Source: Aquibacillus sediminis (GTDB lineage Bacteria; Bacillota; Bacilli; Bacillales; Amphibacillaceae). From it: a DNA stretch of 64,000 bases. Below the pieces are notes generated by a model. That model made no database searches and was not told the DNA's origin. It saw only the letters and a list, made by a program, of their open reading frames with translations. Shown here piece after piece: positions 17,645 to 24,586 of this stretch. Within the stretch, counting starts at the first letter, position 1. The number at the start of each line of letters is the position of its first letter. The stretch is from positions 29,197 through 93,196 of the forward strand of contig NZ_SZNM01000015.1 of assembly GCF_005870085.1 (NCBI RefSeq), read 5' to 3'. A program made the translations under genes and the position numbers.

Positions 17645-18023
17645 GTTATCTCCTCCTCATTCCGCACTATACAAACGCGATTTTTTTGTCGGCATAGGTC
17701 TTTTAAAATAAATTTTTCAGCCCAGAGATCATTAACCCAATACTTAACAATCAAATGATAATGAAAATGATGATGGTGAAGATCGAAACACCTCCAATTT
17801 TCCGTTCCTTCCATCTATACAAACGGCATTTTTATTTTTCTACGCTTTTTTCAGATTTCAATGGGATACTTTTTGGCATAAAAAAAGACTACAACGGCTT
17901 TGTAGTCAGGGGAGGATAGTTATTAAAATAGGGGAAATGGGTGGCATCGGACTTCTCCGTTTGAACATTTGAAGTACCTGACCCCTAGTTCCTAAATCTA
18001 ATAAACATGCACTGATGTTATTG
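17645..18023. other. intergenic region with duplicated segment
   Basis: 17865-17986 (including CTACAACGGCTTTGTAGTC and a degenerate REP-like palindrome at 17949-17986) is repeated, diverged, at 18745-18875. No gene is seen. Confidence 0.55.
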
Positions 18024-18497
18024 TTAACCTTTCTTTTTCTCCAAGAGATATTGAAACCAATACATTAAAAATGCCTTAGAAAAGTAATAGAGGAAAAACT
18101 GAAATTTACTTAACCGAACTAATTGATAATGTTTTACTCTTTTTGCAAATGTTGCAACTGGATAAGCAAATAAAGCATTTACCAATGCGTTAAGTGCAAG
18201 AAATGTTTTAAACTTTCCGTACGTCCATTTCAATATCCACAAGGAACCCACAAAAAACGGTCCAATTAGATAAGGGAGTTCACCGAATAGAACAGAATGC
18301 GGTCTATTATAAAAAACCCACCATTTCTGTTTTTTTCCAATTAGTGTAGTAAGGAGTTCTACAAGAAATATAAGAAATGCAACTGGAAAAAATCTTTTTA
18401 TATGACGTTTCCCGATTAAAGGAATAGTCAGCCATGCAAGCGCGACAATAGTGAGATTAACTAACCTTTGGATTTTTACTGTCAAAACCTTCATCAT
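18024..18497 (-). CDS. hypothetical multi-spanning membrane protein
   Basis: 157 residues with about four hydrophobic segments (around 12-30, 35-52, 68-88 and 95-115) and a basic, aromatic C-terminus ending in KKKG. The W-rich loop (KKQKWWVFYNRP) and LPYLIGPFF are the most distinctive parts. Many Bacillaceae carry uncharacterised membrane proteins of this size; I cannot assign a family with confidence. The start could be ATG 18497 or TTG 18485. It stands alone between repeat-rich spacers. Confidence 0.6.
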   Translation of the reverse strand: MMKVLTVKIQRLVNLTIVALAWLTIPLIGKRHIKRFFPVAFLIFLVELLTTLIGKKQKWWVFYNRPHSVLFGELPYLIGPFFVGSLWILKWTYGKFKTFLALNALVNALFAYPVATFAKRVKHYQLVRLSKFQFFLYYFSKAFLMYWFQYLLEKKKG

Positions 18498-18948
18498 CCT
18501 TTATTCAATACCTAATTGTTAAAATACCCAACAAACAACTTTCTTATGTATAAGTCCCCTCAAGGACTAGACGATCTTTTTAATAACGGTGCCTGTAATT
18601 TTTTTCAAATTTACTTCTATATTACATAAACACGATGCTATCGGGACAGATCCTCCCCGCGTGTAATATCTCGATACTTTTTACTTCGCATTCCTTACTG
18701 AAATATCCCCGGCAAAACGCTTTGATCACGAAGAAATTTTGTTTTCAATGGAATATTTTTTGGCTAAAAGAAGACCACAACGGCTTTGTAATCGGGGAAG
18801 GATGAGTTATTAAATTAGGGGCAACGGGTGGCATAGACTTACTCGTGGACACTTTTCCATGTGGAGTACCTGACTCAAATTTTTTATTTAGGATGAAACA
18901 TAATTAACATTTTTCCATAATAAAATTTCACAAGCGGGGTGGTACAAA
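18498..18948. other. intergenic region holding a decayed partial duplicate
   Basis: 18667-18745 resembles the first codons of the zinc-finger gene (17565-17645), sharing GAAATATCCCCGGCAAAACG. The next part, 18745-18875, resembles the spacer upstream of that gene. It therefore looks like a shrunken duplicate of the gene start and its upstream region. A REP-like palindrome is at 18836-18875. Confidence 0.65.
18836..18875. repeat. REP-like palindrome
   Basis: TACTCGTGGACACTTTTCCA followed by TGTGGAGTACCTGACTC; family of 38221-38270. Confidence 0.7.
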
Positions 18949-19497
18949 ATGAAAGATATTCTGTTAATCTTACTTCTTCAATTGATTTATGTTCCAGTAT
19001 TTAGCCTTCGTACCATCATGCTTGTGAAAGGGTACCGGCTTAATGCAAGTTTGTTCGGTTTCATAGAATCTGTCATTTATGTGTTCGGTTTGTCGATTGT
19101 GTTAACGGGAGAACAAAGTATTCTTTCGATGATTGTGTATGCATTAGGTTTTAGTATTGGAATTTTGATTGGGTCTGAGATCGAAGAAGAAATGGCAATT
19201 GGCTACATCACGTTACATGTGATTTTGACGAATCGAAATAAACAGTTAATTGAGCAATTGCGCGTCGAAGGTTATGGCGTTACGATTTATGTCGCCGAAG
19301 GAAAAGATGCTGATCGTTTTAAATTAGAGATCATTACAAAGCGGAATCAAGAAGAAGGCTTGATTGAAATGATTAAAGAATATGAGCCTCAAGCATTTAT
19401 TGTCGCTTATGAACCACGATACTTTAAAGGCGGATTTATCTTAAAGGCTATGAAAAAGCGTAGGAAGAAAAAGAGAGTGAAGCAAAAGAGTAGTTAG
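18949..19497 (+). CDS. UPF0316 / DUF5698-DUF2179 membrane protein (YebE-like)
   Basis: 182 residues: three hydrophobic segments in the first ~85 residues (LRTIMLVKGYR after the first is typical), then a soluble DUF2179 domain (GYGVTIYVAEGKDADRFKLE) and a basic tail (KKRRKKKRVKQK). Related UPF0316 proteins are conserved in Firmicutes, and DUF2179 domains occur in YitT-type membrane proteins. The function is unknown. It starts at ATG 18949 behind GGGGTGG. Confidence 0.85.
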   Translation: MKDILLILLLQLIYVPVFSLRTIMLVKGYRLNASLFGFIESVIYVFGLSIVLTGEQSILSMIVYALGFSIGILIGSEIEEEMAIGYITLHVILTNRNKQLIEQLRVEGYGVTIYVAEGKDADRFKLEIITKRNQEEGLIEMIKEYEPQAFIVAYEPRYFKGGFILKAMKKRRKKKRVKQKSS

Positions 19498-19534
19498 GTT
19501 TATTGGAGGGCGTAATCTCTTGGAATATTTAAAA

Positions 19535-19581
19535 GGTATCTGGTACTCGTGGACAAGTGTCCATAAGATGTACCAGGTACC
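19535..19581. repeat. REP-like palindrome, GGTACCTGGTAC subtype
   Basis: Arms GGTAtCTGGTAC / GTACCAGGTACC around CGTGGACAAGTGTCCATAAG. The same subtype occurs at 20148-20198 and 41211-41262. Confidence 0.75.
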
Positions 19582-19721
19582 AAGACCTGTTTACTTGCTT
19601 CATAGACTATCATGATATTCTCCGTCTCCATTACAAGTTGCTATACGAAGATTTCTTCAACAGGAAAGTCTTCAGCCTATCCGATTTTGACCTATGAGGT
19701 TAGGCACCTCATGTGCAAATA

Positions 19722-19750
19722 TTGAAACAATAGGTATAGTTAGATATAAT
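19722..19750 (+). promoter_or_regulatory. promoter of predicted antitoxin RNA
   Basis: TTGAAA (19722-19727), 17-base spacer, TATAAT (19745-19750): near-consensus sigma-A promoter pointing into the 3' end of the toxin gene. Confidence 0.75.
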
Positions 19751-19756
19751 AATATA

Positions 19757-19889
19757 TATAATAAAAATGACAGAGCGTAACTACACTCTGTCAATGTGTA
19801 ACTACATGCCGCATGAAGAGCGGCTGACCAAGTCTAGAAATAAGTAACCTTTCCTATTCCTTTGGTCGGGGGCAGGACGGTTACTTTTT
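19757..19889 (+). ncRNA. predicted type I antitoxin antisense RNA
   Basis: From the strong promoter at 19722-19750, a transcript of about 130 nt would run to the hairpin AAGTAACC (19842-19849) / GGTTACTT (19879-19886) followed by TTTC. It is antisense to the last ~85 bases of the toxin reading frame and to its 3' UTR and terminator. This is the same arrangement as RatA/TxpA and SR4/BsrG in B. subtilis, where the antisense RNA promotes toxin mRNA decay. No transcript data are available. Confidence 0.65.
19763..19792 (-). terminator. terminator of type I toxin mRNA
   Basis: Stem GACAGAG / CTCTGTC; on the minus strand TCATTTTTATT follows. Confidence 0.75.
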
Positions 19890-19981
19890 CTGTTTGAGAC
19901 GATCATAAATACAACTGTAATACCAGCTACTAAAACTAAGTTAGGTTGTAGTGCTACAGTGATCGCTTCATATGTCGTCAT
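19802..19981 (-). CDS. type I toxin, holin-like (TxpA/BsrG-type)
   Basis: A 59-residue peptide opening with MTTYEAITVALQPNLVLVAG, the pattern of the putative holin-like toxin family (MsTYEsl..., one hydrophobic helix, then a basic tail with NRKSNRP). ATG 19981 is chosen for the strong GGGAGGTGG site; codons further upstream have no such site. TATAAT at 20045-20050 (minus strand) would start the mRNA near 20038. That 5' end (TGTAACTACAT) is perfectly complementary to a stretch just after the stop codon (19797-19807), so long-range 5'-3' pairing is expected, as in known type I toxins. The antisense RNA is described at 19757-19889. Confidence 0.75.
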   Translation of the reverse strand: MTTYEAITVALQPNLVLVAGITVVFMIVSNRKSNRPAPDQRNRKGYLFLDLVSRSSCGM

Positions 19982-20044
19982 GATACCACCTCCCTTCAGT
20001 CGGGAAGTGGCCAACCGCCTACCACGCTATGTAGTTACATATCT

Positions 20045-20050
20045 ATTATA
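20045..20050 (-). promoter_or_regulatory. -10 element of type I toxin promoter
   Basis: TATAAT on the minus strand; the -35 region (GGTGTT at 17 bases) is weak. Confidence 0.5.
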
Positions 20051-20147
20051 ACCTTATCCCTTATTCAAACACCAATATATTCCACACCTTTCAACGACAC
20101 CTAAAACCACAAGTACACAGTTGCTTGCTTTTTTAATATACAAAAAA

Positions 20148-20198
20148 GGCACCTGCTACTCCTCGTGGACATGTGTCCATAAGATGTACCAGGTACCT
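20148..20198. repeat. REP-like palindrome, GGTACCTGGTAC subtype
   Basis: GGCACCTGCTACTCC...GTGTACCAGGTACC-like arms with CGTGGACATGTGTCCATAAG centre. Confidence 0.75.
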
Positions 20199-20204
20199 AG
20201 AGCC

Positions 20205-20231
20205 GGGACAGAGAACCTGTCCCCTTGTCCC
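20205..20231. repeat. GGGACA..CTTGTCCC repeat, copy 1
   Basis: Short palindromic repeat GGGACAGAGAACCTGTCCCC + TTGTCCC, immediately downstream of the SDR gene. Other copies are at 29681-29712 and 32056-32086. Confidence 0.7.
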
Positions 20232-20235
20232 ATTT

Positions 20236-20952
20236 TTATGGATTTGTTGACCAGAGTCCTGCTGTTTTCACAAAAACTCTTGGATCAAGCTTTAGTTGAG
20301 AAACGATGTAGTATGCAAGGTCTTCTGGATGCATGACGCGTTCGACATCGCCTTTAATAAGGTTCGCTTCATTTGCTAGGTCGGTGGCAACCGTACTAGG
20401 TGTTAACGCACTAACGCGAATGTTATGTTTTCGAACCTCTTGCATCAACGATTCGGTTAATCCCATCACCGCGAACTTGGATGCGCTGTAAGCACTTGTT
20501 ACTGGTGCGCCTTTTTGTCCGGCAGTCGAAGAGATGTTGATGATATCTCCTGATTGTCGTTCGATCATCTCCGGCAGTACTGCTCTTGTTACGTTATACA
20601 CGCCCATCAGGTTCACACGAATAATGTTTTCCCACTCGTCTGGCTCTAGGTCTAAAAATCCTCCAAATTTAGCAACTCCAGCATTGTTGATCAAAATGTC
20701 CACTTGTCCTAAGTCGGATTGAATATGCTCCACCGCATGCGTGACAGCTTCGTTATCTGATACATCCGCTGTTGCTGCCGAAATGTTCACGTCATATTGT
20801 TTGAGTTCCTCGCCTACTTTTTCAATATTTTCCATTGTACGGCCGACGAGTCCGATATTTACTCCCTCTTTAGCAAGGGCGATCGCTGTTGCTTTGCCAA
20901 TTCCTCTACCAGCACCTGTGATTAATGCTGTTTTTCCTTTTAATGATTGCAT
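20236..20952 (-). CDS. yoxD: SDR oxidoreductase, YoxD-like (3-oxoacyl-ACP reductase family)
   Basis: 238 residues. The NAD(P)-binding motif TGAGRGIG is near residue 13, NNAG near 90, the catalytic Ser in NISSTAG near 140 and YSASK near 153. The C-terminal TAGLWSTNP and [19 protein letters not shown] closely resemble B. subtilis YoxD as I remember it. It is annotated as a 3-ketoacyl-ACP reductase-like enzyme, but the true substrate is unknown. ATG 20952 is chosen for GAGGAG upstream; earlier in-frame codons lack a site. It is a single gene. Confidence 0.88.
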   Translation of the reverse strand: MQSLKGKTALITGAGRGIGKATAIALAKEGVNIGLVGRTMENIEKVGEELKQYDVNISAATADVSDNEAVTHAVEHIQSDLGQVDILINNAGVAKFGGFLDLEPDEWENIIRVNLMGVYNVTRAVLPEMIERQSGDIINISSTAGQKGAPVTSAYSASKFAVMGLTESLMQEVRKHNIRVSALTPSTVATDLANEANLIKGDVERVMHPEDLAYYIVSQLKLDPRVFVKTAGLWSTNP

Positions 20953-21095
20953 TGTAACACTCCTCTTTTCTATGGATTGAACCTCTACATCAACTTTCAA
21001 CCTTCTATAGTCTTACCCAACTGGATGAGAATGAAACTTTGTATGGGGTGACAGGCACCACAATGTTATTTTCACCGACAATCCTTTAACAAGCA

Positions 21096-21128
21096 AAAAA
21101 AACGCTCAGATTAAATCTAAGCGTTTTT
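21096..21128 (-). terminator. terminator of ABC-F gene
   Basis: Stem AAACGCT..AGATT / ATCT..AGCGTTT; on the minus strand followed by a run of eight T. Confidence 0.8.
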
Positions 21129-21151
21129 AACTAAATTATATCTGCAGCAAC

Positions 21152-22624
21152 CTAGTTTCCACTATGAATTATTTTTTTATCATCAATCGTCAACTGTACA
21201 TCTGCTACATTTTCAATAAATTGTTTATCATGCGAAACAAAAAGAATCGTGCCTTCATATCCGGAAATAAACGTTTCTAATGCTTCAATTGCTTGGATGT
21301 CTAAAAAATTGGTTGGTTCATCTAATAATAAAATATTATACTCCCCTAAGAACAGCTGACAAAGTTGGAGTCGAAGCGCTTCTCCACCACTTAATGCTTT
21401 CACATTTTTTTGTATATCTGTCCCAACAAACCGCATCGAATGTAATACACTCCGTAAAAAGGCTTCATTATATTCGGATCGATTTTTCACAAATTGTAAA
21501 ACTGTTTCATTACTAGTAAATTGATAACTCATTTGCTTGAAATAACCCATTTTTGCTTTTGGAGAAATCGTTAAACTAGGATCATGATTTGCAATATGTT
21601 GTAGCAAGGTACTTTTCCCACTACCGTTGTTTCCAGTAATTGCAATGTTTTGACCAAGTGGCAGTTGGAAACTAACTTCATCTAATAATACGTTGTTCTC
21701 CACTTGAAGCGTAAATCTGTCTGCCATAATGGGAAACTTATTATGCAATTCTACCGCTTTTGATTGATGGAAAACAATTGGTCTCTCTTCTTTTACAGCT
21801 TTTACTTCCTGCAGTTTTTCCATCCGGCTCTCGATCGCTTTTGCGGTACGTTGCATCGCTTTTTGACTCGATCCCTTGGACTTTGTCATAAACGATTTAT
21901 CCGGTTTAGCATTTGCTTCCCTTTTAGACATCTGCCCCGCCTGAGCAACCTTCTTTGCTTTTGCCATTTTTTCTTGCGCTGCTTTTTCGAGTCTAGCCTT
22001 TTCTTTTATAAATTGTTCATGGGCTTCTTGCTGTTGTTTATGTTCTAACTCCTTTTGAGCGACGTATTCACTATAATTTCCTGAGTAAACACTCACTTTT
22101 CCATCATCAATTTCCCAAATCGTCGTAACTAATTCGTCTAGCACAACACGGTCATGACTAATTAATACAAGCGCCCCATAATAATAACGAAGTTCGTCTA
22201 ACAAAAAGGAAATGCCTTGTTGATCCAAGTGCGTTGTCGGCTCATCGATGAGCAATGATTCGTAATAAGGCGTAAACAACTGGGCGAGTTTCATCCTTGT
22301 TTGCTCTCCGCCGCTTAACTGAACCGAGTCTTTTGGTATATCTAATTTTCCAAGCAAAACTGGATCGACTTCGTTGGCCGGTATGGCTGATGGTGCTTCC
22401 AGTTGTTCAAAGTAGCCACACGCCACATGACGGTGCACCATACCTTTTGTTGGTTGAACATGTCCCGCCAATAATTTTAACAACGTACTTTTTCCTGCAC
22501 CGTTTTTACCAACAATCCCTATACGGTCAAATTGGTGAATAGCTAAACGATCAATTTTTATAATTTCTTTATCTAAATAACTCACTTCGACATTTTCTAA
22601 TTCAAAACAAATTTGTTCCATCAT
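21152..22624 (-). CDS. ABC-F ATPase, probable ribosome protection protein
   Basis: 490 residues with two ABC domains and no membrane part. Domain 1 has Walker A GKNGAGKST (39-47), LSGGEQ near 104 and IDEPTTHLD. A long charged linker (~195-280, rich in K/E/Q) follows. Domain 2 has GNNGSGKST near 331, LSGGEALRLQL near 408 and LDEPTNFLD. This is the architecture of antibiotic-resistance ABC-F proteins (Msr/Vga/VmlR types) that dislodge macrolides, lincosamides or streptogramins from the ribosome. ATG 22624 is behind GGGAGGT. The upstream leader encodes an ErmD/K-like peptide (23179-23223), which points to macrolide induction. The exact drug range is unknown. Confidence 0.85.
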   Translation of the reverse strand: MMEQICFELENVEVSYLDKEIIKIDRLAIHQFDRIGIVGKNGAGKSTLLKLLAGHVQPTKGMVHRHVACGYFEQLEAPSAIPANEVDPVLLGKLDIPKDSVQLSGGEQTRMKLAQLFTPYYESLLIDEPTTHLDQQGISFLLDELRYYYGALVLISHDRVVLDELVTTIWEIDDGKVSVYSGNYSEYVAQKELEHKQQQEAHEQFIKEKARLEKAAQEKMAKAKKVAQAGQMSKREANAKPDKSFMTKSKGSSQKAMQRTAKAIESRMEKLQEVKAVKEERPIVFHQSKAVELHNKFPIMADRFTLQVENNVLLDEVSFQLPLGQNIAITGNNGSGKSTLLQHIANHDPSLTISPKAKMGYFKQMSYQFTSNETVLQFVKNRSEYNEAFLRSVLHSMRFVGTDIQKNVKALSGGEALRLQLCQLFLGEYNILLLDEPTNFLDIQAIEALETFISGYEGTILFVSHDKQFIENVADVQLTIDDKKIIHSGN

Positions 22625-22650
22625 TGCTACCTCCCGAAATTTTTATCCTT

Positions 22651-22706
22651 TCGTATCGATAGCTAGGATCGATACGAGCTTTTTTAAAACGAAGCTCGTA
22701 TCAATA
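22651..22706 (-). promoter_or_regulatory. overlapping hairpins before ABC-F start
   Basis: On the minus strand TATTGATACGAGCTT (706-692) can pair with AAGCTCGTATCGAT, and the latter can alternatively pair with ATCGATACGA (ending at 22651). These are two mutually exclusive stems just upstream of the ribosome binding site. A regulatory role is inferred. Confidence 0.45.
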
Positions 22707-22750
22707 GAAAAGTAACATACACATTCAGAATCACTCCATATTTAAGTAAA

Positions 22751-22781
22751 ATAAAAAATCACAGACATCTGTCTGTGATTT
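22751..22781 (-). terminator. leader terminator 3 of ABC-F transcript
   Basis: Perfect stem AAATCACAGACA / TGTCTGTGATTT followed on the minus strand by TTATTTTA. It lies between the leader peptide and the ABC-F gene. Confidence 0.65.
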
Positions 22782-22846
22782 CGAGTAAATGGGAACATAT
22801 CCGTATGTGTCATCAAATCATATATGTGGATATAACATAGAACAAA

Positions 22847-22990
22847 AGCGCAAGCGCCCGGGTAGCGACGTACGGACTGGACTGAGCCGTAGGAGATAAA
22901 GGAAACACGACGACCGAAGGAAGTCGATGTTGACTTATCGTACGGAGGTGAGGGAAGTCTCGCTAGTCGTTGGGCGCTGGAGCTGGACGT
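22847..22990. repeat. structured interspersed repeat of Bacillaceae type
   Basis: About 144 bp opening with AGCGCAAGCGCCCGGGTAGC and closing with GTTGGGCGCTGGAGCTGG; GCGCCC / GGGCGC can close a stem. I recognise near-identical sequences as high-copy intergenic repeats in other Bacillus-group genomes, from memory. Minus-strand translations of it give spurious annotated peptides. It appears inserted in the ABC-F leader. Confidence 0.7.
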
Positions 22991-23049
22991 GGCCGATGCA
23001 AGGATAAAAGTTGTCCACAACCATTCCATTTTATAATTTCCTATGCTAC

Positions 23050-23078
23050 AAAAAAGAAAGGTAGACTCATCTCCTTTC
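23050..23078 (-). terminator. leader terminator 2 of ABC-F transcript
   Basis: Stem GAAAGG / CCTTTC followed on the minus strand by TTTTTTG. Confidence 0.6.
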
Positions 23079-23114
23079 TTCACACTTCCATCATTTAGTT
23101 GACATGAAGACTAT

Positions 23115-23162
23115 TAAAAAAGGACATACTTATCCCGTTTACTCTGTCCAAACAAACAGAGT
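23115..23162 (-). promoter_or_regulatory. transcription attenuator after leader peptide
   Basis: On the minus strand ACTCTGT (23162-23156) pairs with ACAGAGT (23147-23141), while GGACA / TGTCC (23149-23145 and 23126-23122) followed by TTTTTT forms an intrinsic terminator. The two stems share bases and exclude each other, as in erm-type attenuators. Confidence 0.65.
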
Positions 23163-23178
23163 CTTTGACCGTATTCAA

Positions 23179-23223
23179 TTACTGGTTCAAAGCTGGGAAA
23201 CGAAGTCTCATAGAGTGTGTCAC
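23179..23223 (-). CDS. macrolide-sensing leader peptide (ErmD/ErmK-leader-like)
   Basis: A 14-residue peptide MTHSMRLRFPALNQ read from GTG 23223, with AAAGGAG 11 bases upstream. It differs at one residue (A for T at position 11) from the ErmD/ErmK leader as I recall it. The MRLR motif is the known site where macrolide-bound ribosomes stall. The promoter at 23264-23292 and the attenuator at 23115-23162 complete an antibiotic-responsive leader. Here it precedes an ABC-F gene rather than an rRNA methylase. Confidence 0.8.
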   Translation of the reverse strand: MTHSMRLRFPALNQ

Positions 23224-23263
23224 TTTTTAATAATCTCCTTTACATTTGTTTAGTACATGTATT

Positions 23264-23292
23264 ATTATAGAGAGTATTTTTATAAAGGTCAA
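23264..23292 (-). promoter_or_regulatory. promoter of ABC-F leader transcript
   Basis: Minus strand TTGACC (23292-23287), 17-base spacer, TATAAT (23269-23264). Start would fall near 23257. Confidence 0.75.
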
Positions 23293-23418
23293 CGGAAAGT
23301 AGATTTTTGCCAATACCCTGCTCTGTTTTTTGAATAACAGTGCCTGGAACGTCCCGAAAAATCTTGTTTCTCAATACGTTTCACATAATAGTAGTAATGT
23401 ATATATTACATAAAGACG

Positions 23419-23507
23419 GTGGGTAATCATCATACCTTTGTCTCAGCGCTTAAAGTTATCATTAGAGAGAGTGTTTGTACACAATGATATGACTGAGGAC
23501 ACCACCA
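23419..23507. repeat. long nested imperfect hairpin
   Basis: Outer arms GGTGG / CCACC, middle arms GTCTCAG / CTGAGGAC and inner arms AGTTATCATT / AATGATATGACT. It could be a structured RNA or the end of a small mobile element. Confidence 0.5.
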
Positions 23508-23518
23508 TATTTAGACAT

Positions 23519-23570
23519 GGGGTCAGTGACCCTCCCCGTGGACACTTGTCCATATGGAGTGCCTGACCCA
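23519..23570. repeat. REP-like palindrome
   Basis: GGGTCAGTGACCCTCCCCGT then GGACACTTGTCCATATGGAG and TGCCTGACCC. Confidence 0.8.
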
Positions 23571-23588
23571 TGTCCTTTACGATAATAC

Positions 23589-23632
23589 AAAGGAGAGTTA
23601 ATCATTTCATCTAAGTGATTGACTCTCCTTTT
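23589..23632. terminator. hairpin terminator
   Basis: AAGGAGAGT..ATCA / TGAT..ACTCTCCTT with T-rich right flank. Confidence 0.6.
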
Positions 23633-23703
23633 CATTTTCTTCTATAAATCCTTTGTTGGTGAACATATGACACTAGGAAAACATAATAGCACTTATTAAC
23701 TGT

Positions 23704-23748
23704 CCTTCTTAGATGGACACTTGTATTCCCAAGGGGTCACTGACCCCG
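23704..23748. repeat. REP-like palindrome, degenerate
   Basis: TAGATGGACACTTGT core with GGGGTCACTGACCCC at its right; directly abuts the stop of the permease gene and may act as its terminator. Confidence 0.55.
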
Positions 23749-23749
23749 T

Positions 23750-24586
23750 TTAATCTTTTTTCACCTTTTTAGATATAGTTTCTGTCAGACGGTCAAGTAA
23801 AATAGCTAGAATAACGATTCCTAAACCTCCGACAGCCCCCATACCAATGTTAAGTGTCTGCATGGAGCGTAACACGACGTTTCCAAGACCACCTCCACCA
23901 ATCATGGAAGCAATAACGGTCATGGCAAGTGCCATCATGATACATTGATTAACCCCAGCCATAATGGTTGGTATTGCAAGAGGTAGTTGAACATCTTTCA
24001 ATGTTTGCCATCGACCAGATCCAAATGCTCTCGCTGCTTCAACCATTTCACCTGATACTTCACGAATACCTAAAGTAGTTAGTCGGACAGCAGGAGGCAT
24101 TGCGAAAATCATGATCGCAACCAAAGCAGATACTTTGCCCATTCCAAAAAACATAACTGCAGGAATGAGGTAAACAAAACTAGGTAGTGTTTGCATAAAG
24201 TCCAAAATTGGCCTCAGAATTCGTTCTACTACATTACTTTGTGAAGCAAAAATTCCTAACGGTACCCCAACTAGTAGCGAAACCGCGGTCCCGGATAAGG
24301 CTAAAGCAACCGTAGCCATAGTAGGTTCCCATATATCTAAACCGAATGTGAGCAAAAGTCCTACAAATGCAAAGATTGCCAAACGATAACTAGCCAATAT
24401 CCATACTAATAGCGCAACTACGATCATAATGACAATTTCAGGTGGCCAAAGCAAAAGATCTTCAAAACCACCAATAATGATTTCTAGAAAATTACTTGCC
24501 GCCCGTAGGAATGGACTAAGATAATAGGTTACTTTTTCAAACCCTATGTTAATCCAATCCTCTAGTGGTATGAAAAAATCAATCAT
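23750..24586 (-). CDS. opuAB: glycine betaine ABC transporter permease (OpuAB/ProW-like)
   Basis: About 278 residues with six or more membrane helices and the binding-protein-dependent permease motif EAARAFGSGRWQTLKDVQLP (EAA loop, residues ~190-209) that docks the ATPase. It imports glycine betaine or a related compatible solute. ATG 24586 sits eight bases after GGGAGG and inside the end of opuAA (8-base overlap), so the two are translationally coupled. A short region before the first helix (DWINIGFEKVTYYLSPFLR) is amphipathic, as in OpuAB. It is the last gene of the operon. Confidence 0.92.
   Translation of the reverse strand: MIDFFIPLEDWINIGFEKVTYYLSPFLRAASNFLEIIIGGFEDLLLWPPEIVIMIVVALLVWILASYRLAIFAFVGLLLTFGLDIWEPTMATVALALSGTAVSLLVGVPLGIFASQSNVVERILRPILDFMQTLPSFVYLIPAVMFFGMGKVSALVAIMIFAMPPAVRLTTLGIREVSGEMVEAARAFGSGRWQTLKDVQLPLAIPTIMAGVNQCIMMALAMTVIASMIGGGGLGNVVLRSMQTLNIGMGAVGGLGIVILAILLDRLTETISKKVKKD

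Larger units (their letters stand above)
23293..23749. other. intergenic region with large hairpin
   Basis: Contains an 89-base nested inverted repeat (23419-23507), a REP-like palindrome (23519-23570), a hairpin terminator (23589-23632) and a degenerate palindrome (23704-23748). No coding sequence is seen. Confidence 0.5.

Noticed and set aside
22742..23083. 113-codon minus-strand frame in the ABC-F leader
   Set aside because: Most of it is the translation of an interspersed repeat and of terminator stems; such peptides recur as spurious annotations.
23115..23223. T-box or metabolite riboswitch upstream of the ABC-F gene
   Set aside because: No T-box specifier/antiterminator consensus; the short MRLR peptide and overlapping stems explain the leader as an antibiotic attenuator.
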